Below are positions 14,464 through 21,224 of a stretch of 26,902 nt of DNA, piece after piece. The stretch is taken from the NCBI GenBank assembly GCA_905212515.1, contig CAJMEU010000016.1:1-26902 (forward strand), in the 5' to 3' direction. Within the stretch, counting starts at the first letter, position 1, and each line of letters starts with the position of its first letter. The stretch comes from an uncultured Oscillospiraceae bacterium (GTDB taxonomy: Bacteria; Bacillota; Clostridia; Oscillospirales; Ruminococcaceae). The notes beneath the pieces are model-generated. The model searched no databases, was not told the DNA's origin, and was given only the letters and a program-made list of their open reading frames with translations. The position numbers and the translations under genes were made by a program.

Positions 14464-14946
14464 TCAAAACAGATCTTCGTCATCACACAGTTTGAAATAG
14501 CTGGCGTCCTTTTGGTCCACCACGGCCTGCGTGCCGTCCTCCAGTGCCAGGGTGACCAGGGGCCCTTCCTTTCCTCGGAGGATGCCGGCGATGTCTCGCC
14601 GGCCGGCCCCGTCCGGGCGGATGAGATGGGCCAGCACCTTCTGGCCGCGCTTGGCTGCGAAGTGGGCGTCCCGCGTCAGCTTGCAGCCCAGCCCCGGGCT
14701 GCCCACCTCCAGGTAATAGCTCTGGCTGATGGGGTCGGCCTCGTCCAGCACCGGGTTGATGGCCCGGGTGGCGTCCTCGCAGGCGTTCATGTCCAGCGGC
14801 TCGTCCCTGTCGATGAAGATGCGCAGGAACCAATCCGGCCCTTCTTTTTCAAAGCGCACGTCCCACAGGCGCATGCCCAGCCGCGCCAGCACCGGCGCCA
14901 CCAGTGCCTCCACCGCCTGCACCGTGCCGCCTTTTTCCTTTGCCAT
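14464..14946 (-). CDS. rimP: Ribosome maturation factor RimP
   Basis: RimP assists early assembly of the 30S subunit. The 160-residue protein has the N-terminal alpha-beta domain (LVAPVLARLGMRLWDVRFEKEG, then LRIFIDRDEPLDMNACEDATRAI), the family motif YYLEVGSPGLGCKLTRDAHF (about 77-96), and a C-terminal SH3-like domain. The ATG at 14946 follows GGGGAGGAAGG. It is the first gene of the rimP-nusA-infB operon. A clear promoter lies at 15041-15069 and a strong hairpin sits in the leader. Confidence 0.95.
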   Translation of the reverse strand: MAKEKGGTVQAVEALVAPVLARLGMRLWDVRFEKEGPDWFLRIFIDRDEPLDMNACEDATRAINPVLDEADPISQSYYLEVGSPGLGCKLTRDAHFAAKRGQKVLAHLIRPDGAGRRDIAGILRGKEGPLVTLALEDGTQAVVDQKDASYFKLCDDEDLF

Positions 14947-14985
14947 GTCCTTCCTCCCCGCCGGCCAAAAGGCCCAAACAACAGG

Positions 14986-15013
14986 AAAGAGCGGGCCCCG
15001 CGGCCCACTCTTT
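14986..15013 (-). promoter_or_regulatory. Strong hairpin in the rimP operon leader
   Basis: A 12-bp stem (14986-14997 with 15002-15013) around a 4-nt loop. Its one imperfect pair, 14992/15007, is C-A on the plus strand but G-U in the minus transcript, which supports function in the rimP mRNA. Downstream bases (CCTGTTGTTTGG) are only moderately U-rich, so this is an attenuator-like candidate and not a firm terminator. Confidence 0.5.
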
Positions 15014-15040
15014 CATCCAAAACGTAATCGTACAATAAGT

Positions 15041-15069
15041 ATTATAGCACAGGGGCCGGACAATTGCAA
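15041..15069 (-). promoter_or_regulatory. Promoter of the rimP-nusA-infB operon
   Basis: On the minus strand, TTGCAA (15064-15069), a 17-bp spacer and TATAAT (15041-15046). The transcript would start near 15034, about 90 nt before rimP. Confidence 0.8.
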
Positions 15070-15083
15070 CCTTTTTCTCTGCG

Positions 15084-15905
15084 TCAGAAAAACAGCACGT
15101 CGCCGCAGCCCAGGTGACAGCCGGCCGCGCCGCCGCGGGCAAGCCGGGCCTGCACCGCCGGGCCCGAGCAGTGGCCCAGGGCCAGCAGGCGCGCGCCCTG
15201 GCGGCACAGCTGCTCCACCGTCAGGCCGGCGCGGGCTTCGTCCGCCTCCGCCAGGTGGATGCCCCCCACCACGGCCGTCACGGGCCGGTCAAAGCGGCGG
15301 CGCGCCGCGTCCACCATGTTCAGGATGCCCGGGTGGCTGCATCCCACCACCAGCACCAGGCCGTCCTTTGTCTCGGCCGCCAGACACACTTCCTCGGCAA
15401 AGGGGTCCGGCTCGTCACAGGGCGGCTCGCCCACGCGGAAGCGGGCGGGGATGTTCTCCCACTGGTTCACCCGCGCAAAGCCCGACAGCAGCCACACGCC
15501 GTCCCACAGGGGCAAAACGCCCTCCACCGTGCGGTGCTCCAGCCCGCACCCGGCGATCAGGCGGGGCGTCAGCGCGCCGGACAGGGCCGTGTATTTGACG
15601 CCTTCCCTGCTGTATTTGGGCCGGAAGAACCCCGGCCCCGTGTACACCGGCGCGCGCACCGCGCCCGTTTGCAGCAGCTCCGGGCAGCCGCCGGCGTGGT
15701 CGTAATGGCCGTGGCTGAGCACCAGGGCGTCCACGGCCGCCAGGTCCTTGCCCAGCAGGGCCGCGTTGTAAGGCGCGGTGCCGTCGGGGCCGCAGTCGAA
15801 CAGCACGGTGCCGCCGTCCGTCTCGATGTAATAGGAAAGGCCGTGCACGGCCCGCAGGGACCGGTTGGCCGAAAGCTGGTCGTCCAGCAAAACCGTCAGT
15901 TTCAT
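15084..15905 (-). CDS. MBL-fold metallohydrolase, DHPR-P-synthase-like
   Basis: A 273-residue metallo-beta-lactamase-fold protein. It has the metal-binding motif SHGHYDHAGG (about 64-73), the downstream VVGCSHPGILNMV segment (about 189-201), GGIHL, and a final LGHCSG histidine. This pattern matches the MJ0888/TM0207-like group often annotated as 7,8-dihydropterin-6-methyl-4-(beta-D-ribofuranosyl)aminobenzene-5'-phosphate synthase. In bacteria without methanopterin that name is doubtful, so the true substrate is unknown. The ATG at 15905 follows GGGAGG and lies 19 nt after trmB. The stop codon is only about 15 nt from the rimP promoter, so read-through into the ribosomal operon is likely. Confidence 0.85.
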   Translation of the reverse strand: MKLTVLLDDQLSANRSLRAVHGLSYYIETDGGTVLFDCGPDGTAPYNAALLGKDLAAVDALVLSHGHYDHAGGCPELLQTGAVRAPVYTGPGFFRPKYSREGVKYTALSGALTPRLIAGCGLEHRTVEGVLPLWDGVWLLSGFARVNQWENIPARFRVGEPPCDEPDPFAEEVCLAAETKDGLVLVVGCSHPGILNMVDAARRRFDRPVTAVVGGIHLAEADEARAGLTVEQLCRQGARLLALGHCSGPAVQARLARGGAAGCHLGCGDVLFF

Positions 15906-15924
15906 CCCTTTGCCCTCCCCGCTT

Positions 15925-16644
15925 TCAGTCCCGCATGGTGCGCACTTCGGCCTCCAGCCGCGCCTGCCGCTCTTCGGGCAGGGGCTGCTTTTCGGCGATC
16001 AGCGCCTTGGTGGGGATGCCCTGCTGGGTGAACATCTGCTCGTGCTCGGTGCGGATGTTCCAGGTCGGCTCGTCCGCGTGCAGATCCCGCGTCATCCATG
16101 TCACCCGGAAGCCCGCCATGGGCAGGTAAGCCAGCGTGTCCTCAAACAGCCCCTCGTCGTCGCACTTGAACCACAGCCCCGCGCCGTCCGGCATGAAACG
16201 GCGGTACTGCGCCAGCTGGCGGGGGTGGGTCAAACGATGCTTTTTGTGGCCCGTCTTTTTGTTCCAGGGGTTGCAGAAATTGATGTACACCCGCTCCACC
16301 CTGTCACCCTCGGCCAGGATATTGCGGATCTCCTCGATGTTCCAGGTGAAAATTTTCACGTTGTCCGGCGCGCGGCCGGCGGTGGCATAGGCTTTGTCGA
16401 TGTTGCGCTTGGCCAGGATGAGCACCTTGTCCGTGATGTCGATGCCCAGGTAGTTGTTCTCCGGGTGGGCGGCGGCCAGGCGGGACAAAAAGCCGCCTTT
16501 GCCGCAGCCCAGCTCTACATACAAGGGCTGCCCGGGCCTGGCGAACAGGCCCCGCCAGTTCCCCTTTTGGGCCGCCGGGTCACCCACGTGGAAGTCGCAG
16601 GCCGCCAGCTCCGGCCCAGCCCAGGGTTTGAAACGCATGCGCAT
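15925..16644 (-). CDS. trmB: tRNA (guanine-N7-)-methyltransferase
   Basis: TrmB makes 7-methylguanosine at position 46 of tRNA using S-adenosylmethionine. The 239-residue protein has the SAM-binding motif YVELGCGKGGFL, then YLGIDITDKVL, the catalytic-region motif VYINFCNPWNKKTGHKKHRLTHP (about 135-157), and the C-terminal TWNIRTEHEQMFTQQG motif. The ATG at 16644 is preferred because AAGGAGAG lies about 9 nt upstream; an earlier in-frame ATG precedes that site. A minus-strand promoter (16831-16859) within the neighbouring DUF4214 leader would produce its transcript with a leader of about 180 nt, so trmB and the secreted protein gene share one control region. Confidence 0.95.
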   Translation of the reverse strand: MRMRFKPWAGPELAACDFHVGDPAAQKGNWRGLFARPGQPLYVELGCGKGGFLSRLAAAHPENNYLGIDITDKVLILAKRNIDKAYATAGRAPDNVKIFTWNIEEIRNILAEGDRVERVYINFCNPWNKKTGHKKHRLTHPRQLAQYRRFMPDGAGLWFKCDDEGLFEDTLAYLPMAGFRVTWMTRDLHADEPTWNIRTEHEQMFTQQGIPTKALIAEKQPLPEERQARLEAEVRTMRD

Positions 16645-16688
16645 GGTGTTTTTCTCTCCTTTTCCTTCGCGCCGCGGCGGCATAGCCA

Positions 16689-16717
16689 TTGCATTTCGCC
16701 GCCGAATGCCCTATAAT
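16689..16717 (+). promoter_or_regulatory. Promoter of the first DUF4214 leader
   Basis: TTGCAT (16689-16694), a 17-bp spacer and TATAAT (16712-16717). The predicted RNA starts near 16724 at GAGGCAC. The -10 region and the next 13 bases match the second copy at 18453. Confidence 0.85.
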
Positions 16718-16830
16718 AAAGGCGAGGCACAAGAAAGTGCAAACAGGCAGCGGGGTGTCGTTACCACCCCGCCGCCCTGTCGGAAGCAACACCCTTCCAA
16801 CAACAGCCAAAAAGCTGCGAATGCAAAGCT

Positions 16831-16859
16831 ATTATACCCTTTTTCCGCCCTGTAAGCAA
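16831..16859 (-). promoter_or_regulatory. Opposing promoter inside leader copy A, probable trmB promoter
   Basis: On the minus strand, TTGCTT (16854-16859), a 17-bp spacer and TATAAT (16831-16836). The same boxes with the same spacing recur in copy B (18570-18598). From here transcription runs back through stems 4 to 1 and on to trmB. Confidence 0.65.
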
Positions 16860-16889
16860 GGCGGGATGGGGCTTGTTTTTGCACCTCCG

Positions 16890-16929
16890 GCGCTGTGTTG
16901 GGAAGTAATTTCCGGCACAGCGCTTTTTT
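16890..16929 (+). terminator. Intrinsic terminator in leader A
   Basis: A 15-bp stem (16890-16904 with 16909-16923, loop GTAA), including three U-G pairs that exist only in plus-strand RNA, is followed by T6 (16924-16929). It lies upstream of the DUF4214 gene, so it would stop transcription before the gene unless prevented. Confidence 0.88.
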
Positions 16930-16940
16930 GTTGCCTCGCA

Positions 16941-16983
16941 CGGGGCCCGGAAACGCCGCGAAGCTTTCCCTTTCCGGGCCCCG
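16941..16983 (+). promoter_or_regulatory. Second GC-rich hairpin between terminator and gene, copy A
   Basis: CGGGGCCCGGAAA (16941-16953) pairs perfectly with 16971-16983 around a 17-nt loop. Copy B has a different-sequence stem in the same place (18681-18708), both flanked by CCTC(G/A)CA and GCTGT(G/A)AG. It may shape the leader or protect the mRNA. Confidence 0.5.
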
Positions 16984-17031
16984 CTGTGAGGGAATATGGC
17001 CCTGCGGGGCCCAAAATAAGGAGGATTGTTT

Positions 17032-18336
17032 ATGAAAAAATGGTTGTCCCTGTGCATGGCCCTGTGCATGGCCTTCACCCTGGCCGCACCGGCTTTGGCC
17101 GAAGGGGTGCTGAGGGAGGCCCCTTTGGCGGAGGCCGAAGCCCCGGCCGAGGCGCCGCTGTTGGACGTCGAAACGCCTCCAGTGGAGATTGGGCAAACGG
17201 CCCTGGAAGAGGAACCCAAGGGCAGCAGCCTGATCTCGCCCGTCAATATTTCGGTGAATCAGTGGGTGAATGGGTATACTGTGGATCGTTATTCAATGGA
17301 CTACTACCGTTTTACCCTCTCGCAGCCCGGTGTGGTCAGTTTCAGCTTCCGCCACACGCGGGAGGACAGTAGCCTTTATTGGTACGTTTCCTTGGGTTAT
17401 GAATCCAACGGCAATTTTCACGCTTATACCGATCAAAGGATCCTGCTTCGCAATGTGGCTGAAGTCACCAGCTATAAGGTGGGCTTGCCCGCTGGCACTT
17501 ACTATATAAAAGTGAATCCCAATTATGGATATGGTAGTGTCCCCGAAGGCCGCAGCTACAGCGTAAAGGCGAACTATATGGCCAGCAGCCAGTGGGAAAC
17601 GGAGCCGAACGATTTCATGATCACGACCGCCGACCCTATTCAGGCGGGCCGTACCTATTATGGTTCGACGCTGGACAGATATGATCTGGATTATTTCCGC
17701 TTTACCGTGCCCCAGAGAAGCACCGTGACACTGACCTTCGACCACAACCGGGCAAGTGAAAATCGTTACTGGTATGTTTCCATCGGATACGACAACAACG
17801 GGACTTTTTCTTCTATCACAGGCCAAAAAATCACTTTGGACAGCGCTGCAAGCACTACCCTCAGCGCGACGCTTTCGGCAGGTACTTACTATATAAAAGT
17901 GGATCCCTATTACGGAAATAGTAGTAATGTCCCCGAGGGCCGCGAATACAACTTCACGCTCACCGGCATCGTCGACCCTGCCCAACTGCGCGGCTTCGTC
18001 ACCCGCTTGTACGACAAATGCCTGGGCCGCCAGCCGGACGCGTCGGGCATGAACACCTGGGTGGGCGTGCTGGCGGACGGCAGCTGGACGGCCGAGCGCG
18101 TGGCCTGGGGCTTTGTGTTCAGCAAGGAGTACATCAATAAGCATACCTCCAACGACGCCTACGTGCGCATGCTGTACCGGGTGTACATGGACCGGGAGGC
18201 AGATTCCTCCGGCTACAACACCTGGATGGGCCTGCTGAACAGCGGCGCCTGGAGCCGCGAGCAGGTGATGCAGGGTTTCTCCCGCAGCGTGGAATTCAAA
18301 AACATCTGTGCCCGCTACGGCATGACGCCGTGGTAA
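17032..18336 (+). CDS. Secreted protein with two PPC-like domains and a DUF4214 domain
   Basis: A 434-residue exported protein. Residues 1-23 form a signal peptide ending in APALA. An acidic, alanine- and proline-rich linker follows. Two repeats of about 115 residues (about 69-183 and 189-312) resemble bacterial pre-peptidase C-terminal (PPC) domains: each has a DYYRFTL or DYFRFTV strand, WYVS(L/I)GY, and a closing AGTYYIKV motif. The C-terminal DUF4214 domain (about 322-432) has GFVTRLYDKCLGRQPDASGMNTW and FVFSKEY. DUF4214 is found in secreted and cell-surface proteins and its role is not well defined. There is no sortase or SLH anchor. The ATG at 17032 follows AAGGAGG by 7 nt. It sits behind an attenuator-type leader, so it is probably conditionally made. 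Confidence 0.85.
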   Translation: MKKWLSLCMALCMAFTLAAPALAEGVLREAPLAEAEAPAEAPLLDVETPPVEIGQTALEEEPKGSSLISPVNISVNQWVNGYTVDRYSMDYYRFTLSQPGVVSFSFRHTREDSSLYWYVSLGYESNGNFHAYTDQRILLRNVAEVTSYKVGLPAGTYYIKVNPNYGYGSVPEGRSYSVKANYMASSQWETEPNDFMITTADPIQAGRTYYGSTLDRYDLDYFRFTVPQRSTVTLTFDHNRASENRYWYVSIGYDNNGTFSSITGQKITLDSAASTTLSATLSAGTYYIKVDPYYGNSSNVPEGREYNFTLTGIVDPAQLRGFVTRLYDKCLGRQPDASGMNTWVGVLADGSWTAERVAWGFVFSKEYINKHTSNDAYVRMLYRVYMDREADSSGYNTWMGLLNSGAWSREQVMQGFSRSVEFKNICARYGMTPW

Positions 18337-18348
18337 TATCTGGAAGCC

Positions 18349-18384
18349 AAAAAGCAGGCAACCCGGCGGGTCGCCTGCTTTTTT
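18349..18384. terminator. Bidirectional terminator after the first DUF4214 gene
   Basis: A stem of GCAGGC (18354-18359) with GCCTGC (18373-18378), extended by ACCC/GGGT, is flanked by AAAAA (18349-18353) and TTTTTT (18379-18384). It ends the plus-strand gene and could also stop the minus-strand transcript from the promoter at 18570-18598. Confidence 0.88.
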
Positions 18385-18429
18385 ATGATCTACCGTTGTT
18401 GGACGGGGCGCGCCCCCAGCGAAAAAGCA

Positions 18430-18458
18430 TTGCAATCCGCCCCAAGATGCCCTATAAT
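18430..18458 (+). promoter_or_regulatory. Promoter of the second DUF4214 leader
   Basis: TTGCAA (18430-18435), a 17-bp spacer and TATAAT (18453-18458). The RNA would start near 18465 at GAGGCAC, exactly as in copy A. Confidence 0.85.
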
Positions 18459-18569
18459 AAAGGCGAGGCACCAAAAAGTGCACACAGGCAGCGGGAAGGT
18501 GCGAACTTCCCGCCGCCCTGTCGGAAGACTGTACCTTCCAACAACAGCAAATGCTGCGAATGCAAGACA

Positions 18570-18598
18570 ATTATACCCTTTTTTCGCCTTCTAAGCAA
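18570..18598 (-). promoter_or_regulatory. Opposing promoter inside leader copy B
   Basis: On the minus strand, TTGCTT (18593-18598), a 17-bp spacer and TATAAT (18570-18575), as in copy A. No gene lies downstream on this strand. Transcription would end at the terminator at 18349-18384, giving an RNA of about 200 nt complementary to the first 100 nt of leader B. Confidence 0.55.
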
Positions 18599-18628
18599 GG
18601 CGGGATAGGGCTTGTTTTTGCACCTCCG

Positions 18629-18666
18629 GCGCTGTGTTGGGATTTATTCCGACACAGCGCTTTTTT
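18629..18666 (+). terminator. Intrinsic terminator in leader B
   Basis: A 14-bp stem (18629-18642 with 18647-18660, loop TTTA) followed by T6 (18661-18666). The pair U18637-A18652 here is U-G in copy A, a consistent substitution that preserves the helix. Confidence 0.88.
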
Positions 18667-18680
18667 GCTGCCTCACAAGT

Positions 18681-18708
18681 CCGGTGCGGGCATTGCTGCC
18701 CGCGCCGG
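18681..18708 (+). promoter_or_regulatory. Second GC-rich hairpin between terminator and gene, copy B
   Basis: CCGGTGCGGGC (18681-18691) pairs with 18698-18708 around ATTGCT, with one U-G pair. It is the positional counterpart of 16941-16983 but with unrelated arm sequence, so structure and not sequence appears to be kept. Confidence 0.5.
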
Positions 18709-18766
18709 GCTTTGCTGTAAGAGGATCGGCCCTTTTTGGGGGCTGGCGATAAAAGGAGGATCGGCA

Positions 18767-21094
18767 ATGAGGAAATTTTTATCTTTGTGTTTGGCCCTGG
18801 CCCTGGTGTTTTGCCTGGCGGCCCCAGCCCTGGCCGAAGAGGCATTGGCAGAGGCCCCGCTGGCGGGGGAATCGCTGCTGGCGGGGGAGGCGGCCGAAGC
18901 TGCGCCGCCGGTTTTGCAGGAAGCCGACAAGGCCCTGGCCGGGACGCCCAAAACGGCGGATGGGCCCATTGAAGTTTGGAAGAATTATTTAACATCCAAT
19001 ACGGTGCGGCCCGAAGATAAAGTCGGCGCCTATGCTTCCCTAAAAGAAGCCTTTGCGGCAGTGACCCAAAGCGCGGAGACCCCAAAATTGGTGTATATCC
19101 GCCAGGATTATACCTTGGAAGAGGATTTGGAAATCCCCACGGGCGTGCGGCTGATCGTCTACGGAAACGGCAACAAGCCAGGGGAGCAAGGGGCGACCTT
19201 GACCATTCCCAACGGCAGGACGCTTACCGTAAAAACAGATTGCGACCGGTTCGATGTGCTGAATAATTCCACGTTGCATATAGAAGAAGGCGGGAAAGTT
19301 TTACTGCAAGGGGGCGGCTACTGGACCGGGGGACCGAAAGCAGGATCAGTCATGCTCGAAAAAAATGCCGTTCTGCTGGGGGATCTTTCCGTCCCGGAAA
19401 ATATGCGCCTTTATCGGGGCGGCGGGATATCTTACTACGCAAAGGAGCAAAGCAGCACGCCGGAGGAGATCGTCACAGATGCCCAGGGCAAGCAGTACGC
19501 TTGTGAAAAGCTGAGCTGGGTAGGCCTCTCCAGCGGCGAGACCCTGACGCTGCTGAAAGACGTCACCGGAACCCTGACGGTTTCGGGCGACGATATCACC
19601 CTCGATTTAGGCGGGCATGCCTGGACGACAGGCGGGACAGCGTACCCGGCGGCTAAACTGAACGGAACAGGCATCGTCGTTAAAAACGGGACGCTTCAAG
19701 CACAAGCGGGGAGCAAGTGCCCGGTGGACTTGGATACCGGCGCCGAAGTCACGATCGCCGCGGACGCCGCCATAAAAGGCGCGCACACCTATGGCGTCTT
19801 GATGGGTTCAAGATCAGCGCTGACCGTGGAGGGCACCATCACGAGCACGGACAGCTACGCCATCACCGGCAATGGCGACGGCAATTATGACAACACCCTC
19901 ATCCATATCAAAGACGGCGCAACCGTCACGTCCGCCAGTACCACCGCCATCTACCATCCGCAGGTCGGCGTGCTGAATGTCTCGGGCGGTACCATCTCGG
20001 GCGCAACGGGCATCGAGATGCGGTCCGGCACCTTAAACATGAGCGGCGGCACCGTCACGGGCCAAGGTGTATTTGCCCAGACGAGCAATGACAACGGCCC
20101 CACCACCATGGGTGTGGGCATCGCGGTGGTGCAGCACGTCACCAGGAACGATTTGCAGGTCAATATCACGGGCGGCGTTGTCCAGGGCACCCAAAACGCC
20201 GTGCGGCAAAATGAAGTTTACGGCGACCCCCATAACAACGTGCACGTCTCCATCGCGGGCGGCACCTTTGCGGCCACCGGCACTGCGCCCGACGCCGCCG
20301 CGGTGTTCAGCGGCGGCAATGTGCAGAACTTCATTTCCGGCGGAACGTTTTCGGGCGGCGTGGAACCATCCTATTGCGCCCCGGGGTGCGAGCTCAAAGA
20401 CAATGGCGATGGAACGTACACCGCCATCACGCCGCCGGCTCCCGACACGACGATCCGGGACACCGCCATCGCCCTGGACAAAACCGAACTCTCCCTGGAA
20501 CCGGGCCAGACGGCCAAGCTGAAAGCCACCCTGACCCCCGCCGACGCCACCTACAAGTACATTTTCTGGGAAAGCAGCGATGAGACTGTGGCCACCGTCA
20601 GCGACAGCGGCCTGGTGACCGCCATGGCCGACGGCACCGCCACCATCACGGCCAAAAGCTGGTACGGCCATGAGGCCACCTGCGAAGTGACGGTGAAAAC
20701 CCCCGACGAGCCCACGCCGCCGGAGCCCATCGCCCCCTGGCCCACCGAGGGGCTGGAAGGCTTCGTCACCCGCTGCTACCGGGTGGTCCTCTCCCGCGAC
20801 CCGGACCAGGCCGGCCATGCCGACTGGGTGCGCTGGCTGAAAGACGGCACGGTAGACGCCGCGTCCTGCACTTACGGCTTTGTGTTCAGCAAAGAGATGA
20901 ACAACAAGAACCTCTCCGATGATGCCTTCGTCAAAACCCTCTACAACCTGTTCATGGACCGGGAGGGCGAAGCCACCGGCGTCGCCTTCTGGACAAACTA
21001 CCTGCAGGACGGCCACAGCCGCCTGGAGGTGTTCCACGGCTTTGCCGATTCCGTGGAGTTTGCCCGCATCAAGGCAAACTACGGCATCCAATAA
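18767..21094 (+). CDS. Secreted beta-helix, Ig-like (BIG2) and DUF4214 protein
   Basis: A 775-residue exported protein. Residues 1-23 are a signal peptide almost the same as that of the 17032 gene, followed by an alanine- and glutamate-rich linker. Residues about 75-550 are rich in short Gly/Thr/Val repeats (LNVSGGTISGATGIEM, LNMSGGTVTG, VNITGGVVQG) typical of a right-handed parallel beta-helix, as in adhesins and carbohydrate-active proteins. A BIG2-type Ig-like domain spans about 562-645 (LDKTELSLEPGQTAKL...VATVSDSGLVTAMADGTATITA). DUF4214 occupies about 663-775. No sortase or SLH anchor is visible. The ATG at 18767 follows AAAAGGAGG. The C-terminal DUF4214 module is nearly the same as that of the partial gene at the right edge. 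It is likely a surface or matrix protein, but its ligand is unknown. Confidence 0.85.
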   Translation: MRKFLSLCLALALVFCLAAPALAEEALAEAPLAGESLLAGEAAEAAPPVLQEADKALAGTPKTADGPIEVWKNYLTSNTVRPEDKVGAYASLKEAFAAVTQSAETPKLVYIRQDYTLEEDLEIPTGVRLIVYGNGNKPGEQGATLTIPNGRTLTVKTDCDRFDVLNNSTLHIEEGGKVLLQGGGYWTGGPKAGSVMLEKNAVLLGDLSVPENMRLYRGGGISYYAKEQSSTPEEIVTDAQGKQYACEKLSWVGLSSGETLTLLKDVTGTLTVSGDDITLDLGGHAWTTGGTAYPAAKLNGTGIVVKNGTLQAQAGSKCPVDLDTGAEVTIAADAAIKGAHTYGVLMGSRSALTVEGTITSTDSYAITGNGDGNYDNTLIHIKDGATVTSASTTAIYHPQVGVLNVSGGTISGATGIEMRSGTLNMSGGTVTGQGVFAQTSNDNGPTTMGVGIAVVQHVTRNDLQVNITGGVVQGTQNAVRQNEVYGDPHNNVHVSIAGGTFAATGTAPDAAAVFSGGNVQNFISGGTFSGGVEPSYCAPGCELKDNGDGTYTAITPPAPDTTIRDTAIALDKTELSLEPGQTAKLKATLTPADATYKYIFWESSDETVATVSDSGLVTAMADGTATITAKSWYGHEATCEVTVKTPDEPTPPEPIAPWPTEGLEGFVTRCYRVVLSRDPDQAGHADWVRWLKDGTVDAASCTYGFVFSKEMNNKNLSDDAFVKTLYNLFMDREGEATGVAFWTNYLQDGHSRLEVFHGFADSVEFARIKANYGIQ

Positions 21095-21113
21095 GAAAAC
21101 AAGGATAAAGAAA

Positions 21114-21147
21114 CAGGCGCCCCGGAAGTTTCGGGGCGCCTGTTTTT
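21114..21147 (+). terminator. Terminator of the second DUF4214 gene
   Basis: CAGGCGCCCCG (21114-21124) pairs with 21132-21142 and is followed by TTTTT (21143-21147), 20 nt past the stop codon. The stem is very similar to the one at 26551-26572 next to the third DUF4214 gene. Confidence 0.88.
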
Positions 21148-21200
21148 CTCCACCGCGCGCCTTGTAACAAGCGGCGCGCAGCGTAAGTAAAGTTCTTTGC

Positions 21201-21224
21201 CAAGCTTTCTTTCAAGAAAGCTTG
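21201..21224. repeat. Inverted repeat over the nrdG stop codon
   Basis: CAAGCTTTCTT (21201-21211) pairs perfectly with 21214-21224 across 2 nt. It covers the last codons and stop of nrdG. On the minus strand it is followed by GCAAAGAAC, not a T-run, so any termination would be weak. It resembles the AAGAAAG-type palindromes at 8-108. Confidence 0.5.

Larger units (their letters stand above)
16724..16929 (+). promoter_or_regulatory. Structured attenuator leader, copy A
   Basis: From the predicted start the RNA can form: stem 1 (GCAC 16727-16730 with 16737-16740, 6-nt loop); stem 2 (8 bp, 16750-16757 with 16765-16772, 7-nt loop, extended by CAGG/CCTG); stem 3 (GGAAG 16782-16786 with 16794-16798, 7-nt loop); stem 4 (CAGC 16804-16807 with GCTG 16814-16817); a CCGCC/GGCGG stem (16845-16849 with 16860-16864); and an intrinsic terminator. 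The region ends about 100 nt before the start codon. It has the same order and loop lengths as copy B (18465-18666), with paired changes in stem 2. I find no consensus of c-di-GMP, cobalamin, SAM, TPP or T-box RNAs in it. A regulatory role is inferred from the terminator and covariation. Confidence 0.75.
18465..18666 (+). promoter_or_regulatory. Structured attenuator leader, copy B
   Basis: Same architecture as the leader at 16724: stem 1 (GCAC 18468-18471 with 18478-18481, 6-nt loop); stem 2 (8 bp, 18491-18498 with 18506-18513, 7-nt loop); stem 3 (GGAAG 18523-18527 with 18535-18539, 7-nt loop); stem 4 (CAGC 18545-18548 with 18553-18556); CGCCTT (18585-18590) with AAGGCG (18597-18602); then the terminator. 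In stem 2 the inner pairs change from G-C and U-A in copy A to A-U and A-U here, keeping pairing. Strongly conserved blocks include CTGCGAATGCAA and TTGTTTTTGCACCTCCGG. Confidence 0.75.

Noticed and set aside
16724..16830. T-box-like GGGTGGTAAC on the minus strand of leader A
   Set aside because: The resemblance is only in copy A. In copy B the same place reads differently while the stem is kept, so the sequence itself is not conserved.
18460..18602. Switch helix between AAGGCG at the promoter and CGCCTT at 18585-18590
   Set aside because: The first AAGGCG lies mostly upstream of the predicted transcript start and is not matched as well in copy A.
16724..18666. Known riboswitch classes (c-di-GMP-I/II, cobalamin, SAM, TPP, ZTP, glycine) in the leaders
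   Set aside because: None of the conserved core sequences I know for these classes is present in both copies. A short GGTGCGAA in copy B resembles part of the cobalamin core but is absent from copy A.
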